From Bacteroidales bacterium (GTDB taxonomy: Bacteria; Bacteroidota; Bacteroidia; Bacteroidales; F082): DNA of 27,929 nucleotides. Location: contig JAEEII010000048.1 in NCBI GenBank assembly GCA_016281295.1, positions 1 to 27,929 of the forward strand. Direction: 5' to 3'. Below the pieces are notes generated by a model, which was given only the letters and a program-made list of their open reading frames with translations, was not told the DNA's origin and made no database searches. This document shows positions 8,734-16,691 of the stretch, piece by piece; the stretch's first letter is position 1; every line of letters begins with the position of its first letter. The position numbers were made by a program, and so were the translations under genes.

Positions 8734-9735
8734 ATGACAAAAAATCGCGTCCTCGGCATCGGAGAAACCGTCCTCGATATCCTCTTCAAAAACGACCAAC
8801 CCCTAAAAGCGGTCCCTGGCGGCTCCACGTTCAATAGCATCGTCTCGCTTGGACGGGCTGGCATACCCTGCGCCATGGTGACAGAAGTGGGAGGCGACCG
8901 AGTGGGTGATATGATATGTAACTATCTGAAAGAAAATGGCGTGTCATCGGAATATGTCTGCCGTCATGAGCAGGTCAAGTCGCATCTGTCGTTGGCGTTC
9001 CTGGATGAAAACAACGATGCGCAATATGTGTTCTATAAGGATCACGCCTCGGTGTCGCTGGATGGCCCTCTGCCCGAGTTTAATAAGGATGATGTGGTGC
9101 TCTTCGGCTCGTTCTTCGCCATCAACCCTGTCATCCGACCTGTGGTGGGTGGCTTGCTGCGTAAGGCGCACGAAGCGGGTGCCTGGCTTTATTACGATGT
9201 CAACTTCCGTAAGAACCATATCGCCGACCTGCCTGAGGTGATGCCGAACATCGAGGAGAACATGAGTCTGGCGGATGTGGTGCGTGGGTCGATGGAGGAT
9301 TTCGAATACCTGTACGGTCTCCACGACGCTGACGACATCTACCAAAGAGTGAGTAGTCATTGGCCTCACAACACTTCCAATCCCAGCCCTCACACACTGA
9401 TCCTTACCAATGGTGCCCTCCCCATTCGGGTCTATACGCCCAATGGCTGTGAGACGTATCCTGTTCAGCCCATCGAGACCGTCAGCACGGTCGGTGCAGG
9501 TGACAACTTCAACGCGGGTTATATCTATGCAAAAATCATCGCGTCACAATCCCCTCTGCCAACCGCTAACTTCTCAGCTTCAACCGCTAACTTCTCACCT
9601 TTAACTTCTAACCTCTTCCCTTTAACCGCTCACCTAATCATGGTGGCCCAGCAATGGAGCCAGGATGTCTGTCGCCAACTGGGCAATAACATCAGCGATG
9701 AGTTGGTTGCCACTATTCGCAAAGGAGAATTTTGA
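8734..9735 (+). CDS. PfkB-family carbohydrate kinase
   Basis: This is a ribokinase/PfkB-family sugar kinase of 333 residues, phosphorylating a sugar (fructose- or ribose-like) with ATP in the cytoplasm. The N-terminal signature includes GGSTFNSIVSLGRAG (28-42) and GGDRVG. The C-terminal signature STVGAGDNFNAGY (about 251-263) holds the anion hole and the catalytic Asp of GAGD. The ATG is one base after the SWIM gene stop. An oddity lies just after the second signature: residues about 276-300 come from a 21-bp tandem repeat (9561 onward) read as heptads TANFSAS, TANFSPL and TSNLFPL, which looks like an in-frame insertion into the loop between the last helices. The core motifs are intact, so the enzyme is probably active. 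The exact substrate cannot be read from sequence; fructokinase is the usual guess in Bacteroidales. Confidence 0.88.
   Translation: MTKNRVLGIGETVLDILFKNDQPLKAVPGGSTFNSIVSLGRAGIPCAMVTEVGGDRVGDMICNYLKENGVSSEYVCRHEQVKSHLSLAFLDENNDAQYVFYKDHASVSLDGPLPEFNKDDVVLFGSFFAINPVIRPVVGGLLRKAHEAGAWLYYDVNFRKNHIADLPEVMPNIEENMSLADVVRGSMEDFEYLYGLHDADDIYQRVSSHWPHNTSNPSPHTLILTNGALPIRVYTPNGCETYPVQPIETVSTVGAGDNFNAGYIYAKIIASQSPLPTANFSASTANFSPLTSNLFPLTAHLIMVAQQWSQDVCRQLGNNISDELVATIRKGEF
9561..9634 (+). repeat. 21-bp tandem repeat inside pfkB-like gene
   Basis: About three and a half units of 21 bp start at 9561, 9582, 9603 and 9624. The first two share the exact 16-mer AACCGCTAACTTCTCA; later units are degenerate (AACTTCTAACCTC, AACCGCTCACC). 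The period is a multiple of three, so the kinase frame is kept. The TTCTAACC and CTCTAACC flavour resembles repeats found between genes elsewhere in the window (21569-21596). Confidence 0.85.
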
Positions 9736-9736
9736 C

Positions 9737-9892
9737 ATGGAGATACAACGACTTATGACATCTGATGACCGCAAGGCTCTACGCCCCTGGCTGGAAGAAA
9801 ATCATCAGACAGAACGTAACATCCTCCGTTGCCAGGAACTGGAACGCCAAGGACTGATGACAGAGGCTGGAAAAATGGCATTACTAGTTTGA
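9737..9892 (+). CDS. 51-residue protein, possible remnant of YdeI/OmpD-associated family
   Basis: A short ORF begins at ATG 9737, two bases after the kinase stop, with a good AAAGGAG ribosome site at 9721-9727, unusual for this organism type. The sequence has two short blocks that resemble distant parts of YdeI/OmpD-associated (bacteriocin-protection) proteins: RPWLEENHQTE near the start, like the usual xxWLEENHxT, and ELERQGLMTEAGKMAL, like the later ELIAxGLMTPAGLAAI block. The ~100 residues that should separate them are absent. This would make it an internally deleted remnant. It could also be an unrelated small protein; the resemblance is from memory and short. Confidence 0.4.
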   Translation: MEIQRLMTSDDRKALRPWLEENHQTERNILRCQELERQGLMTEAGKMALLV

Positions 9893-9939
9893 AGGGTGGT
9901 ATTTTCTAATCAAACAGATGGTGGCGGATTAATTTTTTT

Positions 9940-9947
9940 TATATTTG
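9940..9947 (+). promoter_or_regulatory. Bacteroidetes -7 promoter element of pyrG
   Basis: TATATTTG matches the Bacteroidetes -7 consensus TAnnTTTG. It lies in the short AT-rich gap before pyrG. No clear -33 TTG was found at the usual spacing. A start a few bases downstream would leave a very short leader, which favours ATG 9966 over 9960. Confidence 0.55.
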
Positions 9948-9965
9948 CCACGTAATTAAATGATT

Positions 9966-11546
9966 ATGACTCGCTATATCTTTGTGACAGGAGGCGTGGT
10001 TTCCTCCTTGGGTAAAGGCATTATCTCAGCCAGTATCGGAAAGTTGCTGCAAGCGCGCGGCTATACCATCACCATCCAGAAATTTGACCCTTATATCAAC
10101 ATCGACCCAGGCACACTCAACCCTTACGAGCACGGCGAGTGCTACGTGACCGTTGACGGGATGGAAACCGACCTCGACTTGGGCCACTATGAACGTTTCA
10201 CTGGCATCCGTACTACCCGAGCTAACTCCGTGACTACCGGAAAAATATACAAGGCGGTTATCGACAAGGAACGACATGGCGATTATCTCGGCAAAACCAT
10301 CCAAGTGGTGCCGCATATCACCGATGAAATCAAACGTCGTATCATGCATGACGACCCGGTCGATTTCGTCATCTCTGAGATTGGTGGCACTATTGGCGAT
10401 ATCGAGTCGGCCCCGTTTCTGGAAGCCATCCGACAACTGAAATGGGAGCTGGGCAACCGCGCCGTTAGCGTGCATCTCACTTACGTGCCTTACCTGAGAG
10501 CCGCTGACGAACTCAAGACTAAACCCACACAGCATTCCGTAAAGGAAATGCAAAGCGCTGGTATTCAGCCTGACGTGTTGGTGCTGCGTACGGAGAAACA
10601 CCTCTCCGACAGCATCCGCCAAAAGGTGGCCTCGTTCTGTAACGTTGACCTCGAATGTGTGGTGCAAAGCGAAGATCTGCCAAGCATCTACGAAGTACCT
10701 GTCAACATGCAACGTCAGGGACTCGATGCCGCGTTGTTGCGCAAGTTCGGAATTCCTGTTGGCGAAACGCCAAAGATGGAGGGTTGGCACCACTTCCTTG
10801 AACTACAACGTACCGCCACTAAAGAGGTTCATGTGGGACTGGTGGGTAAATACGACCTTCAAGATGCCTACAAGAGCATCCGTGAGAGCCTGATTTTAGC
10901 TGGTATTTATAACCACGTGAAAGTGAAGATTGACTTTATCAATAGTGAGCATATCACCAAAGAAAACATTGCTGAAAAACTGTCAGGGGTAGCAGGGATC
11001 TTGATTTGCCCAGGATTCGGACAACGTGGCATCGAAGGTAAGATTCTCGCCGTGGAATATGCAAGGACTCACAACTTGCCTGCCTTCGGGGTATGCCTTG
11101 GAATGCAGATGATGGTCATCGAATTCGCCCGAAACGTGTTGGGCTATCATGACGCTAACTCAAGTGAGATGGATGCCCATACCCCGCATAACGTGATTGA
11201 CCTTATGGAAGAACAAAAATCGGTGACCAACTTAGGCGGCACCATGCGTCTGGGTGCCTATAGCTGTCAGTTGCGTGAAGGCAGCCGCGTTGCCGACATC
11301 TATGGCACATCACAGATTAGCGAACGTCACCGCCATCGTTATGAATTTAACAACCAATATAAAGATCAATACGAGCAAAACGGTATGATGTGCGTTGGTA
11401 CCAACCCCGAGAGTGACTTGGTGGAGATTGTAGAGATTCCAACACATCGCTGGTTTATCGGCACCCAGTTCCACCCAGAGTACTCCAGCACAGTACTTCA
11501 ACCTCATCCCTTGTTTATGAGTTTTATAAAAACATTAACTATATAA
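9966..11546 (+). CDS. pyrG: CTP synthase (glutamine-hydrolysing)
   Basis: CTP synthase makes CTP from UTP, ATP and glutamine in the cytoplasm. The N-terminal synthetase domain starts with YIFVTGGVVSSLGKGI, the family hallmark, and includes KFDPYINIDPGTLNPYEHGE. The C-terminal class I glutamine amidotransferase domain has the nucleophile motif FGVCLGMQMM and the distal HPEY histidine/glutamate. The length (526-528 residues) is normal, the motifs are intact, and it is an ordinary core gene. ATG codons at 9960 and 9966 are both possible; 9966 gives MTRYIF, close to known starts, and leaves room for the leader after the -7 element. The NUDIX gene follows 67 bases later on the same strand. Confidence 0.98.
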   Translation: MTRYIFVTGGVVSSLGKGIISASIGKLLQARGYTITIQKFDPYINIDPGTLNPYEHGECYVTVDGMETDLDLGHYERFTGIRTTRANSVTTGKIYKAVIDKERHGDYLGKTIQVVPHITDEIKRRIMHDDPVDFVISEIGGTIGDIESAPFLEAIRQLKWELGNRAVSVHLTYVPYLRAADELKTKPTQHSVKEMQSAGIQPDVLVLRTEKHLSDSIRQKVASFCNVDLECVVQSEDLPSIYEVPVNMQRQGLDAALLRKFGIPVGETPKMEGWHHFLELQRTATKEVHVGLVGKYDLQDAYKSIRESLILAGIYNHVKVKIDFINSEHITKENIAEKLSGVAGILICPGFGQRGIEGKILAVEYARTHNLPAFGVCLGMQMMVIEFARNVLGYHDANSSEMDAHTPHNVIDLMEEQKSVTNLGGTMRLGAYSCQLREGSRVADIYGTSQISERHRHRYEFNNQYKDQYEQNGMMCVGTNPESDLVEIVEIPTHRWFIGTQFHPEYSSTVLQPHPLFMSFIKTLTI

Positions 11547-11613
11547 ATATAATAATTATTTATTTACGTGTCACCCGTTTTTCGTGTTCCTGCCACAATC
11601 AAAAGATAACACT

Positions 11614-12114
11614 ATGATCCAAAAACATTGCTTTGAATGCGGAGCACCGCTTATAGAGAAGGAACTGGAAGGGGAGGGCATCGTGCCTTTCTGCCCTCAA
11701 TGCCAGGAGTTCCGTTTTCCCATGTATAACGTGGCGGTGAGCATGATTGTCATCAACGAACAAACAGGGGAGATCCTGCTGATCAAACAGTATGGCCGCC
11801 CCTTCTTCATCCTTGTGGCAGGTTACGTGAACCGTGGTGAACCTCTGGAACACGCCGTGGGTCGCGAGATCAAAGAAGAGACTGGGATGACGGTGAGTCA
11901 TATCAAGTTCAACCGCACCAGCTTCTTCGAGCCATCGAACACGCTGATGTGTAACTTCACGGCCTTTGTGAAAGATGCCAGTGAGCTTTCTCCCAACACG
12001 GAAATCGATTCTTACCAATGGTTCACGCTGGAAGCAGCGCAGCAGAACATCCGCCCCAATAGCCTCGCCGAGCGGTTTTTGAATGCCTATCTTGAAGCAT
12101 CTGGTTGCTCTTAG
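11614..12114 (+). CDS. NUDIX hydrolase with N-terminal zinc ribbon
   Basis: This 166-residue protein has a zinc ribbon of two CxxC pairs (CFEC at 6-9, CPQC at 27-30) followed by a NUDIX domain with a perfect box: Gly, five residues, Glu, seven residues, then REIKEETGM. NUDIX enzymes hydrolyse nucleoside diphosphates linked to another group. The zinc ribbon plus NUDIX layout resembles NAD(H) pyrophosphatase (NudC), but this protein is shorter than typical NudC and lacks its N-terminal domain, so the substrate stays open. ATG 11614 was chosen over an upstream GTG at 11584 because the zinc ribbon starts right after it. The gene ends with TAG followed at once by more stop codons, and it converges with the hydrolase gene on the other strand. 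Confidence 0.9.
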   Translation: MIQKHCFECGAPLIEKELEGEGIVPFCPQCQEFRFPMYNVAVSMIVINEQTGEILLIKQYGRPFFILVAGYVNRGEPLEHAVGREIKEETGMTVSHIKFNRTSFFEPSNTLMCNFTAFVKDASELSPNTEIDSYQWFTLEAAQQNIRPNSLAERFLNAYLEASGCS

Positions 12115-12137
12115 TAATAATCAATCTCCCAAGTGCC

Positions 12138-12219
12138 GCCCCGAAGGGGCAACCAGCTAATTGTCCAGGGCAACGCCCTGGATATCAAAAGGTGTTTAAA
12201 GGCAACGCCCTGAAAGGGC
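12138..12219. repeat. Three short GC-rich palindromes, possible bidirectional terminators
   Basis: Between two convergent genes lie three hairpins: GCCCC-GAA-GGGGC (12138-12150), CCAGGGC-AAC-GCCCTGG (12165-12181) and GCCCT-GAA-AGGGC (12207-12219). The last two share GGCAACGCCCTG-like sequence, so they are related copies of a REP-like element. None is followed by a long T run, so a terminator role is inferred mainly from position. Confidence 0.7.
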
Positions 12220-12229
12220 AAAAGCATTG

Positions 12230-13138
12230 TTAGGTTTTCTGAAACACTTCCTTGAAGAACTCCACCGTCGCACCAACAACCTGTTTCCTGCGCCGGGTGA
12301 TGGTGTGGTTCTCGCCTTCAATCACTTTTAGTGTGGCATGGGAACCGTAAGCCTCTAAATATCGCTCGCTGCACCACATCGGCACGATGCCGTCACGGTC
12401 GCCGTGGAGGAGGAGCACTGGACCCTTGTACGCGGCAGAAGTGCCAAAGATGTCGAGCTGCTGGGTAGTGACGAGGTATTCTCTTCCCAGCTTATAGAGC
12501 CCCCAACAGCGGATGTACTCTGGCGGATCCTTGGGGTCGAAGGTGGCATTGAAGAACTTGCCGCCTTGACAGGCTTCCTTGATGACTGAACCCGGAGCGA
12601 TCAACACCACGCCTAACGGTGTCTCGTTCTTATTGGCCAGGGCTTTGTTCTCACCAGCTGACTTTTTGTTCTCACCAAACGATGCGAAGCTTTCCGCGGA
12701 TAGCCTTCCAGCGGCCATCGAAGCGATGACACCGCCTTGCGAGTGGCCTAACAAACCTACTCCATTCACGTATGGCAAGCGCTGCACATAGTTCCAAACA
12801 GCCTTCGCGTCAGCCAGCTCCTTCTCAATGGTCATGTCCTGCTTGCGTCCGTCACTCTTGCCGTGTCCGTTGAAATCGAAACGGATAGAGGCAATGCCGG
12901 CTTCAGCAAGGCCTTTCGCCAACTGTGGCATGTGACCATAGTCCTTGCTGGAAAAAATGCCGTGCATCAAAATCACCATCGGACATTGTTCTGTCGTTGT
13001 GTCGAATCCATCAGGCAAGGTGATTTTGTAAGCAATCTTGCCCTCAGGTCCCCGAATAATCGCTTTTTGAGATTGGCAACCCATTAGGAACAATATCCCA
13101 AATATGGCCAGAAATACAGAAGTAACAAGTTGTTTCAT
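12230..13138 (-). CDS. Lipoprotein alpha/beta hydrolase
   Basis: This 302-residue alpha/beta-hydrolase has a lipoprotein signal: a hydrophobic N-terminus ending in the lipobox LMGC, with the lipidated Cys near position 21. The fold markers are HGIFSSKDYGH (oxyanion region), the nucleophile elbow GHSQGG, the acid loop HGDRDGIVP and the late histidine GENHTI. It is therefore probably an envelope-anchored serine esterase or peptidase-like enzyme; the natural substrate is unknown. A low-complexity segment in the middle, FGENKKSAGENKALANKNE (around 165-183), contains GENK twice and looks like an expanded surface loop. It converges with the NUDIX gene and is divergent from the membrane methyltransferase, sharing a 94-bp intergenic region. 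Confidence 0.87.
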   Translation of the reverse strand: MKQLVTSVFLAIFGILFLMGCQSQKAIIRGPEGKIAYKITLPDGFDTTTEQCPMVILMHGIFSSKDYGHMPQLAKGLAEAGIASIRFDFNGHGKSDGRKQDMTIEKELADAKAVWNYVQRLPYVNGVGLLGHSQGGVIASMAAGRLSAESFASFGENKKSAGENKALANKNETPLGVVLIAPGSVIKEACQGGKFFNATFDPKDPPEYIRCWGLYKLGREYLVTTQQLDIFGTSAAYKGPVLLLHGDRDGIVPMWCSERYLEAYGSHATLKVIEGENHTITRRRKQVVGATVEFFKEVFQKT

Positions 13139-13204
13139 AGATAGATAACGAGAATCGAGGCACTTTATTGTATGGCAATAAGGTGTCGATGATGATTTAT
13201 TTTA

Positions 13205-13212
13205 TAAATTTG
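13205..13212 (+). promoter_or_regulatory. -7 promoter element for the ICMT-type gene
   Basis: TAAATTTG fits the Bacteroidetes TAnnTTTG consensus and lies 20 bases before ATG 13233, in the divergent intergenic region. No -33 element at proper spacing is obvious. Confidence 0.5.
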
Positions 13213-13232
13213 TGTCATCAATTCTCATCTGA

Positions 13233-13904
13233 ATGAAATCAAACTTACTCTTTCAAGCTTTCACCAAGTTTTTTCTTGGGGTCATCCTGTTGGGAACGCT
13301 GGTCTTTCTTCCCGCCGGGTCATTCCACTATTGGCAGGGCTGGCTATTGATGGGCGTCCTGTTTATCCCTATGTTCATCGCTGGTCTTGTCATGATGGTC
13401 AAAAACCCGGAACTGCTTCGTAAACGGCTGAACGCCAAAGAACAAGAGAAGGAACAAAAGACGGTTGTTGCCTTATCAGGTTTGCTGTTTATCGCAGCTT
13501 TTGTCGTGGCTGGCTTCAACTGGCGTTTCCAATGGTGTGTGCTTCCCCATTGGGTGGTTTGGGTGGCTGCCGCGCTCTTCCTGCTATGCTATGGTCTTTA
13601 TGCTGAAGTCTTGCGCGAAAACACCTACCTCTCACGCACCATCGAGGTGCAGGAACACCAAAAAGTCATCGACACAGGCCTCTATGGTGTGGTTCGTCAC
13701 CCGATGTATATGGCTACCACCGTCCTCTTCCTGATGATGCCCTTAGTGCTGGCTTCACCCATCTCTTTTGCCATCATGTTGCTATATATCCCATTGATAG
13801 CCAAACGTATCCGTAACGAGGAAGCGGTCTTGGAACAAGGACTGGAAGGCTACAGCGAATACAAACAACGGGTGAAATACAAGGTTTTGCCTTTTATCTG
13901 GTAA
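13233..13904 (+). CDS. Isoprenylcysteine/phospholipid methyltransferase-family membrane protein
   Basis: This 223-residue integral membrane protein has about five hydrophobic segments (approx. 10-30, 36-55, 78-96, 105-122, 165-190). It carries the ICMT/PEMT-like signature at about 145-165: DTGLYGVVRHPMYMATTVLF, where RHPMY is the S-adenosylmethionine-binding motif. A later RNEEAVLEQGLEGYSEYKQRV segment has the acidic/Tyr pattern of the C-terminal cap. Bacterial members methylate varied small or lipid substrates and few are characterised, so no specific reaction is claimed. The gene stands alone: its own -7 element lies upstream and a 91-base gap follows before the peptidase gene. Confidence 0.85.
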   Translation: MKSNLLFQAFTKFFLGVILLGTLVFLPAGSFHYWQGWLLMGVLFIPMFIAGLVMMVKNPELLRKRLNAKEQEKEQKTVVALSGLLFIAAFVVAGFNWRFQWCVLPHWVVWVAAALFLLCYGLYAEVLRENTYLSRTIEVQEHQKVIDTGLYGVVRHPMYMATTVLFLMMPLVLASPISFAIMLLYIPLIAKRIRNEEAVLEQGLEGYSEYKQRVKYKVLPFIW

Positions 13905-13946
13905 TCAAGAGGTTCGTGATGATATTCTATACGTAAAAAAGAACTA

Positions 13947-13978
13947 TTGAAAGTTAGAAAGATTTTTTAAGAGATTTG
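13947..13978 (+). promoter_or_regulatory. Weak candidate promoter upstream of the peptidase operon
   Basis: TTG (13947-13949), a 21-base spacer and GAGATTTG (13971-13978) resemble the Bacteroidetes -33/-7 layout, with a first-base mismatch to TAnnTTTG. It sits in the gap before the four-gene group starting at 13996. Confidence 0.3.
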
Positions 13979-13995
13979 AATCCATTAAGAACACG

Positions 13996-16074
13996 ATGAA
14001 ATCATTTTACAATCATAAACAAATGAAAAAACAGATGACTTTATTGCTGGCAGCGACGATAGTTTGCCTGACGGCTTGCTGTAACAAGAATCATGAGACA
14101 TCGATGAACCGTATCGATCAAAATGGTGTCGATAAAACGATAAAAACCCTCTGCGACAAGTATGCCGACGTGGACGGTGTCAAAGACCGTATCAAACGCG
14201 GCGTGGAGCAGGCTGCGGCCTTCTGGACGGAAGCCGACGGTACTCCGGCTGAATTCGAGGCTTTCTGTGTGGAGAATTTCGTGGCTGACCCGGATGAAAG
14301 GGCGCGCATGGCGGCACAGCTGGAAAGGAATTTCGAGAGCTTGTGGGGATGCTTTAACAAGATGAATGTGGATCTTAACCTCCCCATCCATGTGGATGGT
14401 CCCGAACCGACTCCACTCGATGAGTTGTTTGGCGCCTATAGCCCCTCGGCACATTTCACCGACGACATGTTCGAACAGAAGATAGCGTTCATTGTGGTGT
14501 TGAACTTCCCCTTCTACACCTTGGAAGAAAAGAACACCCTGGGTGCGGACTGGAGCCGCCAGCAATGGGCATACGCCCGACTGGGCGATGTCTTCACGTC
14601 GCGTATGCCCGCCGAATGCCAACAGACACTGTCGGCACAGCTTTCAGCGGCCGATAACTACATCTCGAACTACAACATCCAGATGGGTCATCTGCTGAAC
14701 GAAAAGGGCGAACGTCTCTTTCCCGACCTCTCGCTGATCACCCACTGGGGACTTCGCGATGAGCTGAAAACCCACTACAACAAAGGCGAGGAAGGACTGG
14801 CCAAACAACGTATGATCTATCAGGTGATGCGCCGTATCATCGACCAAAGCATCCCTGAATGTGTCATCAACAACCCCGACTATGACTGGAATCCTTATGA
14901 CAACACGGTCACCAAAGATGGTAAAGAGGTCAGCGTGAAGGCGGAACCCGACACACGCTATCACTATTTCCTCGATAATTTCCACGCCATGCAGCAGGTT
15001 GACCGCTACAATCCAGGGTATCCTACCGCCATCGCCCGTGCCTTCGATGAGGACATGGAGGTGAGTTTCGACGAGATTGAGAAACTGTTTGATGCCTTTT
15101 GCAGTTCTCCGCAGGTAGGTGAGGTGGCTCAGCTTATCGAGCAGCGCATGGGACGCAAGCTGGAGCCGTTCGATATCTGGTACGACGGATTCAAGAGCCG
15201 CAGCACCTTGAACGAGGATGACCTCTCGGCACAGACCCGTAAACTCTATCCTAACCGCGAGGCTTTCGCCACTAAAGGGATGCCCTCGATCTTGAAACAG
15301 TTGGGTTTCAGTCAGGAGAAGAACGACTTCATCTGCTCGCATATCACCGTTGACCCGTCACGAGGGGCTGGTCATGCCTGGGAATCGAACATGCGTTCCG
15401 ACAACGCCCGTCTGCGTACCCGCATCGGCATGGACGGCATGGATTACAAAGGCTATAACATCGCTGTGCATGAATTCGGCCATAACGTCGAGCAAACCAT
15501 CACCCTGCACGATGTGGATCACTATATCATGAAAGGTGTTCCCAATACTGCCTTTACCGAAGCACTCGCTTTCGTGTTCCAGGTGCGTGACCTTGACTTC
15601 TTGGGCTACAAAAACGATGACCCGACCCGCGAGGCTATGGAGACACTCGACATCTTTTGGGGTTGCTACGAGATTATGGGAGTGGCACTTGTCGATATGT
15701 ACAGCTGGCGTTGGCTCTATGAACATCCTGATGCCACAGTGGCTCAGCTCAAGGAACAGGTCATCCGCACAGCACAAGAGGTCTGGAACAAATACTATGC
15801 TCAATATCTTGGCGAAAAAGACTCACCCATTCTGGCCATCTATAGTCACATGATTGATTCGCCACTCTACCTGGCCAACTACCCATACGGTCATATCATC
15901 GAATTCCAGCTGGAACAACAGATGAAAGGTAAGTCGGTGGCCGCCGAGATTGAGCGTATCTATCCTGTGGGTCGTCTGACCCCGAAACACTGGATGCGTC
16001 ACGCCGTGGGCAGCGAAGTGTCAACACAACCCTTGCTTGATGCCGCTTCTGTTGCACTCAAGACCGTAAAGTGA
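13996..16074 (+). CDS. Lipoprotein zinc metallopeptidase (HEXXH gluzincin)
   Basis: This protein of up to 692 residues has a lipoprotein signal (LLLAATIVCLTAC) and a gluzincin zinc site: HEFGH at 492-496, with the third ligand very likely Glu522 in NTAFTEALAF. That spacing and the helical, low-cysteine composition resemble M3-like oligopeptidases, although I cannot place it in a named subfamily. It should act at the cell envelope on peptides. Two starts are possible: ATG 13996, or ATG 14023, which begins directly with MKKQMTLLL and gives the more usual signal-peptide length. The vsr gene starts 30 nt after its stop, so the two may be co-transcribed. Peptidase class is confident; substrate and family are not. 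Confidence 0.85.
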   Translation: MKSFYNHKQMKKQMTLLLAATIVCLTACCNKNHETSMNRIDQNGVDKTIKTLCDKYADVDGVKDRIKRGVEQAAAFWTEADGTPAEFEAFCVENFVADPDERARMAAQLERNFESLWGCFNKMNVDLNLPIHVDGPEPTPLDELFGAYSPSAHFTDDMFEQKIAFIVVLNFPFYTLEEKNTLGADWSRQQWAYARLGDVFTSRMPAECQQTLSAQLSAADNYISNYNIQMGHLLNEKGERLFPDLSLITHWGLRDELKTHYNKGEEGLAKQRMIYQVMRRIIDQSIPECVINNPDYDWNPYDNTVTKDGKEVSVKAEPDTRYHYFLDNFHAMQQVDRYNPGYPTAIARAFDEDMEVSFDEIEKLFDAFCSSPQVGEVAQLIEQRMGRKLEPFDIWYDGFKSRSTLNEDDLSAQTRKLYPNREAFATKGMPSILKQLGFSQEKNDFICSHITVDPSRGAGHAWESNMRSDNARLRTRIGMDGMDYKGYNIAVHEFGHNVEQTITLHDVDHYIMKGVPNTAFTEALAFVFQVRDLDFLGYKNDDPTREAMETLDIFWGCYEIMGVALVDMYSWRWLYEHPDATVAQLKEQVIRTAQEVWNKYYAQYLGEKDSPILAIYSHMIDSPLYLANYPYGHIIEFQLEQQMKGKSVAAEIERIYPVGRLTPKHWMRHAVGSEVSTQPLLDAASVALKTVK

Positions 16075-16104
16075 TTACTCCTCTTATAAATTACACGTTC
16101 TGTC

Positions 16105-16659
16105 ATGACCGATATCATGAATCCTGCTCAGCGGCATTATTGTATGTCGCAAATCAGAAGCCGCAACACCAAACCTGAGCTGAAGGTCAGGCAATGGCTG
16201 TGGCATCATGGCTATCGCTACCGCCTCAATGTGAAGTCGGTGCCAGGAAAACCGGATATCGTCATGCGGAAATATCATACGGCCATCTTCGTGAATGGAT
16301 GCTTCTGGCATGGACATGGCCTCACCCCCAACTCCTCTCCTAATGGAGAAGAGGGCTTTGAGAACTCGGAATGCTGTAGGATTCCAGAGACGAATAGGGA
16401 GTTTTGGGTGAATAAGATCCGTCGAAATCAAGAGCGTGACCAGAGAAATTACCAGGTGCTGCACGAAAATGGATGGCAAGTCCTTGTTGTATGGGAATGC
16501 GAACTCAAGCCAAAACGCATGGAGGAAACCATGAATCGTGTGGAACTCCAACTCAACGACTTTTTCCTGCAACTCCACACTCACAATCGTAAGCCCATCC
16601 TTTATCAACAAGATAGCGAAGTGCCCATAGCTGCTGAAGAATCAAGTTATAATATATAG
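16105..16659 (+). CDS. vsr: Very short patch repair (Vsr) DNA mismatch endonuclease
   Basis: Vsr nicks DNA beside T:G mismatches that arise when 5-methylcytosine deaminates. Matching features are SRNTKPELKVR (19-29), PGKPDIV with the catalytic Asp51 (same number as in E. coli Vsr), GCFWHGH (65-71), NREFWVNKI (97-105) and VVWECEL (128-134). The zinc ligands in E. coli are Cys66, His71, Cys73 and Cys117. Here Cys66 and His71 are in place, but about 18 residues, including LTPNSSPNGEEG, are inserted before the next cysteines (Cys90-Cys91), so the third ligand is displaced. Position 64 is Asn where E. coli has the active-site His; Asn may be normal in relatives. The insertion is encoded by a palindrome like intergenic repeats in this window. 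A C5-methyltransferase lies 15 kb upstream. The gene is recognised with confidence; activity is uncertain. Confidence 0.92.
   Translation: MTDIMNPAQRHYCMSQIRSRNTKPELKVRQWLWHHGYRYRLNVKSVPGKPDIVMRKYHTAIFVNGCFWHGHGLTPNSSPNGEEGFENSECCRIPETNREFWVNKIRRNQERDQRNYQVLHENGWQVLVVWECELKPKRMEETMNRVELQLNDFFLQLHTHNRKPILYQQDSEVPIAAEESSYNI
16321..16356. repeat. Palindromic REP-like element inserted in vsr
   Basis: CTCACCCCCA precedes the stem CTCCTCTCC (16332-16340), loop TAAT and GGAGAAGAG (16345-16353), a 9-bp stem with one mismatch. Its 5' flank and stem closely resemble the repeat units at 26895-27005 (CTCACCCCCC, CCCCTCTCC, GGAGAGGGG). It adds about 18 codons without shifting the frame. Confidence 0.75.
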
Positions 16660-16691
16660 TTATCTACCATAAAAATATAAAATTTAATATT

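Noticed and set aside
10026..10793. Long open frame on the - strand inside pyrG
   Set aside because: It mirrors the codons of pyrG, has no recognisable domain and no start context; pyrG is certain.
14041..15804. Several - strand open frames opposite the peptidase gene
   Set aside because: They are antisense to an intact metallopeptidase with a zinc site and show no domain of their own.
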